A stretch of DNA of 5,016 nucleotides from Candidatus Latescibacterota bacterium (GTDB taxonomy: Bacteria > Blakebacterota > Blakebacteria > Blakebacterales > Blakebacteraceae), in the NCBI GenBank assembly GCA_023135015.1, contig JAGLTZ010000094.1:1-5016 (forward strand). Direction: 5' to 3'. Below the pieces are notes generated by a model. That model made no database searches and was not told the DNA's origin. It worked only from the letters and a program-made list of their open reading frames with translations. Of the stretch, positions 1-5,016 are shown piece by piece (position 1 is the stretch's first letter; each line of letters opens with the position of its first letter). The position numbers and the translations under genes were made by a program.

Positions 1-484
1 TCTCGCCGGCGTTGTCGGCCAGGTAAAGCACCCATTCGGCCCCAGCGAGCACCTCCTCAAAAGCCGCCCTGTCATCAACGGTAAAGGGTTGATCCAGCAC
101 GCGTTTTATCGTCTCCCCCAGATCGTATTCCTGCTCCGGCGCGAAATCGATGATGTTTCCCGCGATACTCAACCGTATAGACGCTTCCAGTGGATCATCT
201 GCTTCCACCACCAGCGCCTTAAGCCGAGGATAGAGAGCCAGTGCCTGGTGAGTGCTGATTTCTTTGAGCTTTTGGTACGGATCTCTAGTGCCGGTCTCCT
301 GTCGTACAATGCGGTGGACCTGATCGCCGATCTCCGGAGGCGTACTTGAAGAGCAAATCCCTCCGAGAACTTCGAGCACGCGATCAAGCACCACCTTCTG
401 CAGGCTTTCGTCAGCCCCGGACATACGCGCCGCATCCAACGCCTGACGCAAGAAGCATGGATAGCAATCCAGATAGGTCTTCAT
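1..484 (-). CDS. DUF89 / ARMT1-like damage-control phosphatase, C-terminus beyond window
   Basis: The minus strand reads without a stop from the ATG at 482-484 to the window edge, giving 161 residues. The N-terminus carries CYPC (C7, C10), typical of the prokaryotic DUF89 subgroup. Further family landmarks are DPY and LKE near residues 68-75, ALALYPRLK near 81-89, DPLEASIRLSIAGNIIDF near 97-114 and DNAGE at the cut end. In the family, the Asp and Asn of DNAGE bind the catalytic divalent metal. DUF89 proteins (PF01937) are metal-dependent phosphatases thought to remove damaged or over-accumulated phosphometabolites; the substrate here cannot be told. Prokaryotic members are usually somewhat under 300 residues, so about half is present. 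The gene starts 3 bp after the stop of the Mrp-type ATPase gene and has no clear Shine-Dalgarno site of its own, so translational coupling is likely. Family assignment is firm; physiological role is inference. Confidence 0.9.
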   Translation of the reverse strand, partial: MKTYLDCYPCFLRQALDAARMSGADESLQKVVLDRVLEVLGGICSSSTPPEIGDQVHRIVRQETGTRDPYQKLKEISTHQALALYPRLKALVVEADDPLEASIRLSIAGNIIDFAPEQEYDLGETIKRVLDQPFTVDDRAAFEEVLAGAEWVLYLADNAGE

Positions 485-487
485 GCT

Positions 488-1564
488 TTAATTGCCCGGA
501 AAGACAGGCGGCGTTTTCAGCGCCGGAACCCGCTCCACCAATTTCTCGGCGATCGGCTCGAACAATTCTGCATCATACAACTCGATCTCCCCCTCATCAC
601 AGCATCGGGAGAGTTCGGGATCCAGAGGAATTCGCCCCAGGAACGGTACACCGAGTTGCTCCGTCATGTGCATCGCTTTGCTGGGGCCGAAGACTTCGAT
701 CCTCTCTCCACACTTGGGGCAGATTGCGTAAATCATGTTCTCCACCACTCCCAAGATTGGTGCTTTCATGCGCTGTGCCATATGGGCCGCCTTGCGCACC
801 ACCATCCCTGCCAGGTCCTGCGGCGATGTCACCAGCAACACCCCGCTGAGGGGAATGGACTGCATCACCGTCAGCGACGCATCGGAGGTACCGGGCGGCA
901 GGTCCACGACCAGATAATCAAGCTCTCCCCACAAAACCTCATTCCAGAACTGCTTGATGGCGCTGCTGATCAACGGCCCGCGCCAGATCACGGCTTCGTC
1001 ATCGCTCGGCAGAAGCAGGTTGATGGACATGAGCTTAACGCCACCAGGGGTTTCTGCAGGGATGATGCCCTGTTTGCTCACCGGCGGCAGCTGATGGAGT
1101 CCGAACATCTTGGGTTGGCTGGGCCCGGTGATGTCAGCGTCGAGCACCCCCACCCGCTCCCCCTGCCGGTTAAGCACAATCGCCATCAGCGCCGTCACAG
1201 ACGACTTCCCCACGCCACCCTTTCCACTCAGCACGGTTACCACGTGAGCAATCCGGTTGACAGACTGTGCCGGCTTCGGACCACCCTCGGCTGCCGTCAT
1301 AAACTCTGTGCGCTCCTGCTGGCTCATCTCGACAAGCTTCACCTCGGTCCCAAGTTCAGAGTCCAGTTCGCTCACCGCTTCCCGTAGGCTGCTCACCAGG
1401 TCATCCTTGATAGGGATCTCCATAAAGGGCAGAGCCAGGGTGACTGTGACCTCGCCATCTTCCACAGCGACATCCTTGACCATCCCCAGTTCAACCAGAT
1501 TGCGTTTCATCTCAGGGTGTATCACCCCGCGAAATGCATTAAGCACCTGTTCATTCGTGATCAT
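488..1564 (-). CDS. mrp: Mrp/NBP35 (ApbC) family iron-sulfur cluster carrier P-loop ATPase
   Basis: This complete 358-residue protein has the standard length and layout of bacterial Mrp/ApbC. Residues 1-80 form a MIP18/DUF59 domain (HPEMKRNLVELGMVKD near 16-31). Residues 104-350 form the ParA/MinD-like ATPase: deviant Walker A GKGGVGKS at 114-121 with signature K115, DAD at 142-144, and Walker B/switch DLPPGTSD at 221-228. C282-P-K-C285 follows NM at 276-277; this CxxC bridges the iron-sulfur cluster across the homodimer in the family. The known role is cytosolic assembly and ATP-dependent transfer of Fe-S clusters to target proteins. The start at MITNEQV matches the family N-terminus and follows a purine-rich GAGAGAGAAAA stretch. 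Its ATG overlaps the stop of a short upstream frame (ATGA), and its TAA lies 3 bp before the DUF89 gene, so it sits inside an operon. No key residue is missing. Confidence 0.97.
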   Translation of the reverse strand: MITNEQVLNAFRGVIHPEMKRNLVELGMVKDVAVEDGEVTVTLALPFMEIPIKDDLVSSLREAVSELDSELGTEVKLVEMSQQERTEFMTAAEGGPKPAQSVNRIAHVVTVLSGKGGVGKSSVTALMAIVLNRQGERVGVLDADITGPSQPKMFGLHQLPPVSKQGIIPAETPGGVKLMSINLLLPSDDEAVIWRGPLISSAIKQFWNEVLWGELDYLVVDLPPGTSDASLTVMQSIPLSGVLLVTSPQDLAGMVVRKAAHMAQRMKAPILGVVENMIYAICPKCGERIEVFGPSKAMHMTEQLGVPFLGRIPLDPELSRCCDEGEIELYDAELFEPIAEKLVERVPALKTPPVFPGN

Positions 1565-1713
1565 TTTTCTCTCTCGTCGGATTGTGCATCATTAAGTGGG
1601 TTGCTTACAGTCTCATCCTCGCATACTGCCTGATCGTCAAGCGGATGTGTCAGCGTACGAACTTCGGCACGAAATTTTTTTCTTAGTAGAATGACAGGCC
1701 ATACAGGAACCAA
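1561..1713 (-). CDS. possible small or broken reading frame translationally coupled to mrp
   Basis: The minus strand is open from just after a TAA at 1723-1725 to a TGA at 1561-1563, and the TGA overlaps the mrp ATG. The last 38 codons read like real protein: a basic KKFRAEVRTL segment, then an acidic tail ending SDEREK. Upstream of that is a short hydrophobic stretch, VPVWPVILL. There is no ATG in frame. The coordinates use a TTG at 1711-1713 (50 residues), but no Shine-Dalgarno site precedes it. An ATG at 1700-1702 is one base out of frame and would join the frame if the run of seven A at 1675-1681 had six, giving a 46-residue product. It could therefore be a genuine small gene, a frameshifted gene, or the surviving end of a gene once upstream of mrp. 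I recognise no family. Confidence 0.35.
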   Translation of the reverse strand: MVPVWPVILLRKKFRAEVRTLTHPLDDQAVCEDETVSNPLNDAQSDEREK

Positions 1714-1739
1714 TTTATCATATTATGGTACCGGGATGA

Positions 1740-1756
1740 GTATTCACCTCGAATAC
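1740..1756. promoter_or_regulatory. operator-like dyad GTATTC-N5-GAATAC upstream of the mrp block
   Basis: The 17-bp sequence GTATTCACCTCGAATAC has perfect 6-bp inverted arms around a 5-bp spacer, the geometry of a site for a dimeric repressor. A 10-bp palindrome ATACATGTAT (1753-1762) overlaps its right end. An outer inverted pair, TTATCAT (1715-1721) and ATGATAA (1770-1776), is almost concentric with it. On the minus strand it lies upstream of -10-like sequence (CATAAT/TATGAT near 1719-1727), which would place it near a promoter for the mrp operon. No good -35 box was found, so the promoter itself is not annotated. The function is inference from symmetry only. Confidence 0.3.
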
Positions 1757-1829
1757 ATGTATAAATGAGATGATAAGGTCTCTCCATATTCCGGCTACCG
1801 CACTCAGTGCAGCGAACTACTTGGTCGTT

Positions 1830-1867
1830 AACGCTGCGAAGAAATAACTACGACACTTCGCTGCGTT
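1830..1867 (-). repeat. long hairpin downstream of the oxidoreductase gene
   Basis: Arms of 12 bp (1830-1841 and 1856-1867) pair at 11 of 12 positions with a 14-nt loop; the only mismatch is central (A·A in minus-strand RNA). The hairpin begins 42 nt after the oxidoreductase stop, so it could end or protect that transcript. There is no T-run after either arm, so it is not a textbook intrinsic terminator. The minus-strand 5' arm can instead pair perfectly over 8 bp with a segment at 1809-1816. Confidence 0.45.
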
Positions 1868-1909
1868 CCCGACACCTGAGATTACAAATCAGCGTTTCTG
1901 TCTTTTTAC

Positions 1910-3244
1910 TTAACGCAACTTTAATAGTGCCTCTTCGGCAGCGTTTACAAGCTGATAAACTAAAGGTGAGGCTGTCAGTGCAGGGTGTGTGCCTATCTGG
2001 GCCGCGGCTAAGTCATCCGCTGTCATTCCACCAGCAATAGCCTGAGCCATGACGTTGGCGATCTCACCTGAAGTTATGCCTCCACAGGCCTCACCACCCA
2101 GCATTTTCCCTGAGTGTCGGTCGAAGATAAGTTTGATGCGCATTTCTCTAGCACCAGGCATTGCCCCAGGGTGCCTGTCCACCGCGGCTGCTTCTCCAGT
2201 AACCAGGTCAAAGCCGAAATTCTTCGCTGCCCCCTCTGTGAGCCCGGCTACTCCAATGGCGGTATCAGCAATTAGAGTTCCGAACACACCTATCGTGCCC
2301 TGATTTCTGCGCTGACGCGTTTGGAAGAGATTAGCCCCAGCGATTCTAGCCTCTCTGGTGGCTACTGAGGCGAGGCGGATGGGAACCGGCTTACCGGTGA
2401 AGAAACATAACTTCTCAGCACAGTCACCGATGGCGAATATATCTGGATCATTAGTTATCATATACTGGTCAACCCATATACCCTTATGTTCACCAATCTG
2501 CAGTCCAGCATCACTGGCTATCTCAGTGTTAGGGACTACTCCTACGGATAGAATTACCACATCTGCCTTAAAACGCATTTCTTTATCACATTCCACATAC
2601 TCCACCTTCGTATCACCGACAATTGATTTTACCCGGCATTTGGTATTCACCTGGACCCCGGTTTCCCTCATCTTGTCTTCAATTCGGATGCAGAAATCTT
2701 CATCGCAGTTCAACATAAGGCAGTGCTCTAGTAATTCAACAACGGCTACATTAGGTCCCATCTTGCGGCACTCGTCGGCGAATTCAGCCCCTATGAAGCC
2801 ACCACCAACGATAACTACATCCTCAGCTTTCTTTATAGCCTCCTGCAATCGCTGAAGATAATCTATCTCTTTTCTGATAGTGAAGACGTTGTCCAGGTCT
2901 GTGCCTGGTATAGGAAGCATCACCGGGCTTGAGCCTGTAGCAAGCATCAGCTTGTCATAACCAATAATTTCACCACCAGCAGTGGTTACGCTCTTCGCCT
3001 CCCTATCAATAGAAGTAACCTCATCAACTATCAGTTCAGCATCGCCTAAAAGGGCGGTAGGCATCACATTTTTCTCTACGGAGCCCAAAGTTTCCAATAT
3101 ATAAGGGATGCCACAGGGGACGAGAGCCTCCTCTTCCTTTCGGATAACAATGATATTGATATTTTTGTAATGCTTTTGGGCAGTAATCGCTGCCTCAATG
3201 CCAGCAGCACTCCCCCCCACAATAACGACATCAGCCTTTTTCAT
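1910..3244 (-). CDS. FAD-dependent pyridine nucleotide-disulfide oxidoreductase (CoA-disulfide reductase / NADH oxidase class)
   Basis: This complete 444-residue protein is of normal length for single-cysteine flavin disulfide reductases. An N-terminal FAD Rossmann motif, VVIVGGSAAG (6-15), is followed by VPCGIPY with the candidate redox-active C44. ATGSSP is at 102-107, the NAD(P)H-binding motif VVIVGGGFIGAE at 143-154 and the second FAD contact DIFAIGDCAE at 268-277. The C-terminal dimerisation domain begins near 310 and holds THPAL (419-423) and Y430. The SAAG context matches CoA-disulfide reductases rather than NADH peroxidase, which has a histidine there. No rhodanese domain follows, unlike the fused polysulfide reductases. 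It probably uses NAD(P)H to reduce a disulfide, polysulfide or oxygen; the substrate cannot be fixed from sequence. It stands alone on its strand with long spacers either side. Codon third positions are much richer in A/T than in mrp or the right-hand genes, suggesting acquisition by transfer. Confidence 0.9.
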   Translation of the reverse strand: MKKADVVIVGGSAAGIEAAITAQKHYKNINIIVIRKEEEALVPCGIPYILETLGSVEKNVMPTALLGDAELIVDEVTSIDREAKSVTTAGGEIIGYDKLMLATGSSPVMLPIPGTDLDNVFTIRKEIDYLQRLQEAIKKAEDVVIVGGGFIGAEFADECRKMGPNVAVVELLEHCLMLNCDEDFCIRIEDKMRETGVQVNTKCRVKSIVGDTKVEYVECDKEMRFKADVVILSVGVVPNTEIASDAGLQIGEHKGIWVDQYMITNDPDIFAIGDCAEKLCFFTGKPVPIRLASVATREARIAGANLFQTRQRRNQGTIGVFGTLIADTAIGVAGLTEGAAKNFGFDLVTGEAAAVDRHPGAMPGAREMRIKLIFDRHSGKMLGGEACGGITSGEIANVMAQAIAGGMTADDLAAAQIGTHPALTASPLVYQLVNAAEEALLKLR

Positions 3245-3248
3245 TTTA

Positions 3249-3258
3249 CTCCTCCTTT
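3249..3258 (-). promoter_or_regulatory. strong ribosome binding site of the oxidoreductase
   Basis: AAAGGAGGAG precedes the ATG at 3242-3244 with 4 bases between. It is close to the ideal anti-16S complement and fixes this start. It is by far the best Shine-Dalgarno site in the window. Confidence 0.85.
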
Positions 3259-3262
3259 AAGC

Positions 3263-3283
3263 ATTTAAATAAAAAAATTTAAT
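3263..3283. promoter_or_regulatory. AT-rich inverted repeat just upstream of the oxidoreductase
   Basis: A 21-bp stretch of pure A/T contains TTAAAT (3265-3270) and ATTTAA (3277-3282) as inverted arms around six A. It lies directly before the oxidoreductase ribosome binding site. It could hold the -10 region of that gene's promoter or a regulator site, or it could simply be a DNA-bending A-tract. No matching -35 box was identified. Confidence 0.3.
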
Positions 3284-3633
3284 GTCTGCCTCGAATGTAG
3301 CCTGCCGCATTCCGGAGGGCGAGACCCTAATCAGCTCCTCATGGACTCTCACTGCGGCCTTTCTCCAAAAACAGTGGTGGACGTGTGTCCGAACTGACGG
3401 TCACCAGGCCGGCTCGGTCTCTCGATATGCCGTCCGGGAGTGGCAAGAGCCTCGCAGAGTGTCGACCAACCACAAATCTATTGAACCTCGTTCAAGTTAG
3501 CTCCACGATTGAGTAAGCCAACACACCACGACGCGCGGAGATCATGATTTTCCAACATATTGACCCAATGGCTCTGTATATTTGCAGGTATTGGTAACTC
3601 TTCTGGCCAGCCGTAAACCCTCTATCAGCCTCT
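3284..3633. other. spacer between divergent genes with no recognised gene
   Basis: About 350 bp lie between the divergently oriented oxidoreductase and beta-barrel genes. All six frames are broken into short pieces without a plausible ribosome site plus protein-like composition. Most of it, up to about 3540, is GC-rich, unlike the oxidoreductase gene it adjoins. TTGACC (3560-3565) and TATATT (3577-3582) resemble promoter boxes for the rightward gene, but their 11-bp spacing is too short to accept. No tRNA-like fold or terminator was found. Confidence 0.6.
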
Positions 3634-3640
3634 GAGGTGG
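3634..3640 (+). promoter_or_regulatory. ribosome binding site of the beta-barrel gene
   Basis: GAGGTGG lies 7 bases before the ATG at 3648-3650. It supports that start, which also gives an intact signal peptide. Confidence 0.7.
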
Positions 3641-3647
3641 GACACAC

Positions 3648-4433
3648 ATGAACGCATCTACATCATATTTAACACTTCTGGCTTGCGGTTTTGCGATCCT
3701 TTTCTCGACAACGATCACTCTTGCCCAGGAACCTGATCCCCCCGGTGAGCCAGTCATCGCTGTAAGCCTGGGCCTCGGCATGTCCAAAGGAAGAGTCGGC
3801 GCACCTTTCACTCCGGAGGGCGAGCCGCAGGGACTGGTCCCGTACGATTCCGGCTTTTTTATGAACATGTCCCTGGATGTGAACGCCGGGTCGGGTCTGC
3901 GGCTATTCTTCGGCATGGCCGGGAACATTCAGCGCAAGCTGCTCGCCAGGGCGCACGGCGTGGGAAACGGACTCTGGGTATTCGAACAGAGCGGCTATGA
4001 GTCGCATTCCATCAGCTTCGCTGACACAGACTACGACGTTCATATGTTCATGGATACCGCCGGATTCAGGCTGGGTGCGAAGCTCGCTCCCCCAAACAGC
4101 GGCACATTCGTGCCATGGGTTGGTATCTCAGCAGGGATCTATCTATGGACGGTTGACTTCGCGAACACGGCGCGTGACCGCTCCTACGGAAGTGATAAGG
4201 GTGTAGCCACCGGCATCACCTACATGGGAGGGATAGACCTGAGAATCCCCATCTCCGGTCGCAAAGAGAAGCGCAAGTATGTGATTCTGACACCCTTCGT
4301 TGACCTCGCCTCCCCGGTAGCCTATCCAAAGATAGAAAACCTCTTCCTGGATGGCTGGACATGGGACAACGTCGGGGGCAGTCACGTCATGGGGCCTACA
4401 CGGTTCGGTGTAATGCTGGGGACGACCTTTTAG
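3648..4433 (+). CDS. secreted, probable outer-membrane beta-barrel protein of unknown function
   Basis: The protein has 261 residues. Residues 1-26 look like a Sec signal peptide with a hydrophobic core near 8-20 and likely cleavage after A26 (TLA before QE). C13 is too early and badly placed for a lipobox. The mature part is rich in Gly, Phe, Tyr and Trp and shows about eight alternating hydrophobic stretches suited to transmembrane beta-strands, near 35-45, 69-79, 82-92, 136-147, 153-168, 187-201, 210-220 and 250-261. The chain ends in phenylalanine (GVMLGTTF), the classic C-terminal signal for BAM-dependent outer-membrane insertion. Size and strand count would fit a small 8-stranded barrel of the OmpW/OmpA type, but I recognise no specific family and see no catalytic motif. 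A 52-codon frame follows 4 bp after the stop. Secretion is well supported; the barrel fold is inference from composition and the terminal Phe. Confidence 0.75.
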   Translation: MNASTSYLTLLACGFAILFSTTITLAQEPDPPGEPVIAVSLGLGMSKGRVGAPFTPEGEPQGLVPYDSGFFMNMSLDVNAGSGLRLFFGMAGNIQRKLLARAHGVGNGLWVFEQSGYESHSISFADTDYDVHMFMDTAGFRLGAKLAPPNSGTFVPWVGISAGIYLWTVDFANTARDRSYGSDKGVATGITYMGGIDLRIPISGRKEKRKYVILTPFVDLASPVAYPKIENLFLDGWTWDNVGGSHVMGPTRFGVMLGTTF

Positions 4434-4437
4434 CATC

Positions 4438-4596
4438 ATGTATAAGGCGCGGCCGAAATCCTTCATCGGCTTCATCTGGCGGCTGCACACGAAGATCTGC
4501 CCCGGCTGGAAGAAGTACCAGCGTTGGCTGGCCGAAAAGGAGGCCGGGCAGAAAGCGGCTAAGAATTGTTATGTTGTTGTGAGTCTCCTGATATAG
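4438..4596 (+). CDS. small basic Trp-rich protein with CPGWK motif, unknown function
   Basis: An ATG 4 bp after the stop of the beta-barrel gene opens a 52-codon frame ending in TAG at 4594-4596. The product has four noticeable blocks: a basic start (YKARPK), an amphipathic FIGFIWRLHTK segment (9-19), CPGWKKYQRW (21-30) and a charged LAEKEAGQK helix (31-39). The last 12 residues turn hydrophobic and look less constrained. Three tryptophans (14, 24, 30), one His and C21 in a compact basic region are unusual for random sequence. The short gap to the preceding stop favours co-transcription. The ribosome site is weak, so coupled translation is likely. I do not recognise the family and cannot assign a function. 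The predicted product has no signal peptide and no convincing membrane span. Confidence 0.6.
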   Translation: MYKARPKSFIGFIWRLHTKICPGWKKYQRWLAEKEAGQKAAKNCYVVVSLLI

Positions 4597-4630
4597 TCAC
4601 ACTGGGAATCTGAGGAAGGAAGTCAGGATA

Positions 4631-5016
4631 ATGAGCAAACGAATCCTCATTGTGGACGATGAAGACAGTATCCGTCAGATTATGGCGGAGATGTTGACGT
4701 CTTTAGGATATGAGGTGGAGGAAGCTGAGGACGGCGAGGGTGCACTGGCCCTGCTCAAGCTGGATTTCGACCTGGTTATGTTGGATGTTGAAATGCCGGG
4801 GATGGACGGATTCGAACTTGCGCGTCGGATACGGGAAGGAGCTTCACCACACGATCTGCCGATTATAATGGTGACCGGCTTGACTGGAAAAGAAGACAGG
4901 TTGCGGGCTGTAGAGGCAGGGGCGAACGACTTTATCTCAAAGCCTGTGGATATGACAGAACTCCGGGTTCGTACTACCTCGCAGCTACAAATAAAGGAGC
5001 AACACGACGAGATCAG
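4631..5016 (+). CDS. response regulator with N-terminal receiver domain, output domain beyond window
   Basis: The frame is open from ATG at 4631 to the window edge, 128 full codons. Residues 3-118 form a complete receiver (CheY-like, PF00072) domain. The acidic pocket is D9, D10 and E11; the phosphoacceptor is D52 in MLDVEMPGMDG; the switch Thr is T82 in IIMVTGLT; and K104 precedes P105 in FISKPVD. All catalytic positions are present, so it should be phosphorylated by a partner histidine kinase. The chain continues with a charged segment (QLQIKEQHDEI) that looks like the start of a helical linker. This pattern is common before HD-GYP, GGDEF, PP2C or kinase output modules, but which one cannot be seen. 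GGAAGGAAG and AGGA lie upstream of the ATG. It is 34 bp from the small CPGWK frame on the same strand; co-transcription is possible but not shown. Confidence 0.93.
   Translation, partial: MSKRILIVDDEDSIRQIMAEMLTSLGYEVEEAEDGEGALALLKLDFDLVMLDVEMPGMDGFELARRIREGASPHDLPIIMVTGLTGKEDRLRAVEAGANDFISKPVDMTELRVRTTSQLQIKEQHDEI

Noticed and set aside
656..1387. 243-codon plus-strand frame across the mrp gene
   Set aside because: This is a shadow of the opposite-strand ATPase gene. Its many His and Arg residues are what reading that gene backwards produces.
1807..2040. 77-codon plus-strand frame over the end of the oxidoreductase gene
   Set aside because: It overlaps a well-supported gene on the other strand and crosses the hairpin region. 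It has no family features.
3339..3473. 44-codon minus-strand frame from a GTG in the spacer
   Set aside because: No Shine-Dalgarno site or motif; the length is what chance gives in GC-rich DNA.
3282..3500. 72-codon plus-strand frame in the spacer
   Set aside because: No ribosome site, composition looks random (many Ser, Arg, Trp), no recognisable motif. Treated as chance.
3560..3582. TTGACC and TATATT as a sigma-70 promoter for the beta-barrel gene
   Set aside because: The boxes are only 11 bp apart, too close for a working promoter.
3675..3689. Lipobox-like LLAC near residue 13 of the beta-barrel protein
   Set aside because: The hydrophobic stretch before the Cys is too short and Leu at -2 is unfavourable. 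A standard signal peptidase I site after A26 fits better.
3542..3928. 128-codon minus-strand frame over the start of the beta-barrel gene
   Set aside because: It is antisense to a gene with a good ribosome site and signal peptide. Pro/Arg-rich shadow composition.
4566..4597. TTGTTA and TATAGT as a promoter for the response regulator
   Set aside because: Spacing is 20 bp, both boxes are imperfect, and they lie inside the preceding small frame.

Overview
The window is a piece of mid-GC bacterial chromosome, probably from a Gram-negative-type (diderm) organism. The diderm reading rests on one predicted secreted beta-barrel protein that ends in phenylalanine. The taxon cannot be named from this sequence. 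Nothing shows a phage, transposon, CRISPR array, tRNA or rRNA.

Left block, minus strand (1-1722). A Mrp/NBP35-type P-loop ATPase, an iron-sulfur cluster carrier with a fused N-terminal MIP18/DUF59 domain, is followed after only 3 bp by a DUF89/ARMT1-like metal-dependent phosphatase that runs off the left edge. The mrp start codon overlaps, in an ATGA arrangement, the stop of a short upstream reading frame. That frame has no convincing start and may be the tail of a truncated or frameshifted gene. Together they look like one operon read right to left.

Middle block (1723-3647). A complete FAD/NAD(P)H-dependent oxidoreductase of the CoA-disulfide reductase/NADH oxidase class lies on the minus strand behind a near-perfect Shine-Dalgarno site. 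It is visibly more AT-rich than its neighbours, which suggests a separate origin. The spacer after it (1723-1909) carries a 12-bp-arm hairpin with a competing pairing partner and a nested pair of dyads. The spacer before it (3245-3647) has an AT-rich inverted repeat next to the gene and otherwise no recognisable content.

Right block, plus strand (3648-5016). An unrecognised secreted, probable outer-membrane beta-barrel protein is followed 4 bp later by a 52-codon basic, tryptophan-rich reading frame with a CPGWK motif. A two-component receiver domain then runs off the right edge, so its output domain is not visible.

Functionally, the left block points to iron-sulfur cluster trafficking with a metabolite- or protein-repair phosphatase, and the middle gene to thiol/NADH redox chemistry. 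The right block suggests envelope function and signalling. No shared pathway across all three can be shown. The items most worth following up are the 52-aa CPGWK frame, the broken frame coupled to mrp, and the compositionally distinct oxidoreductase.
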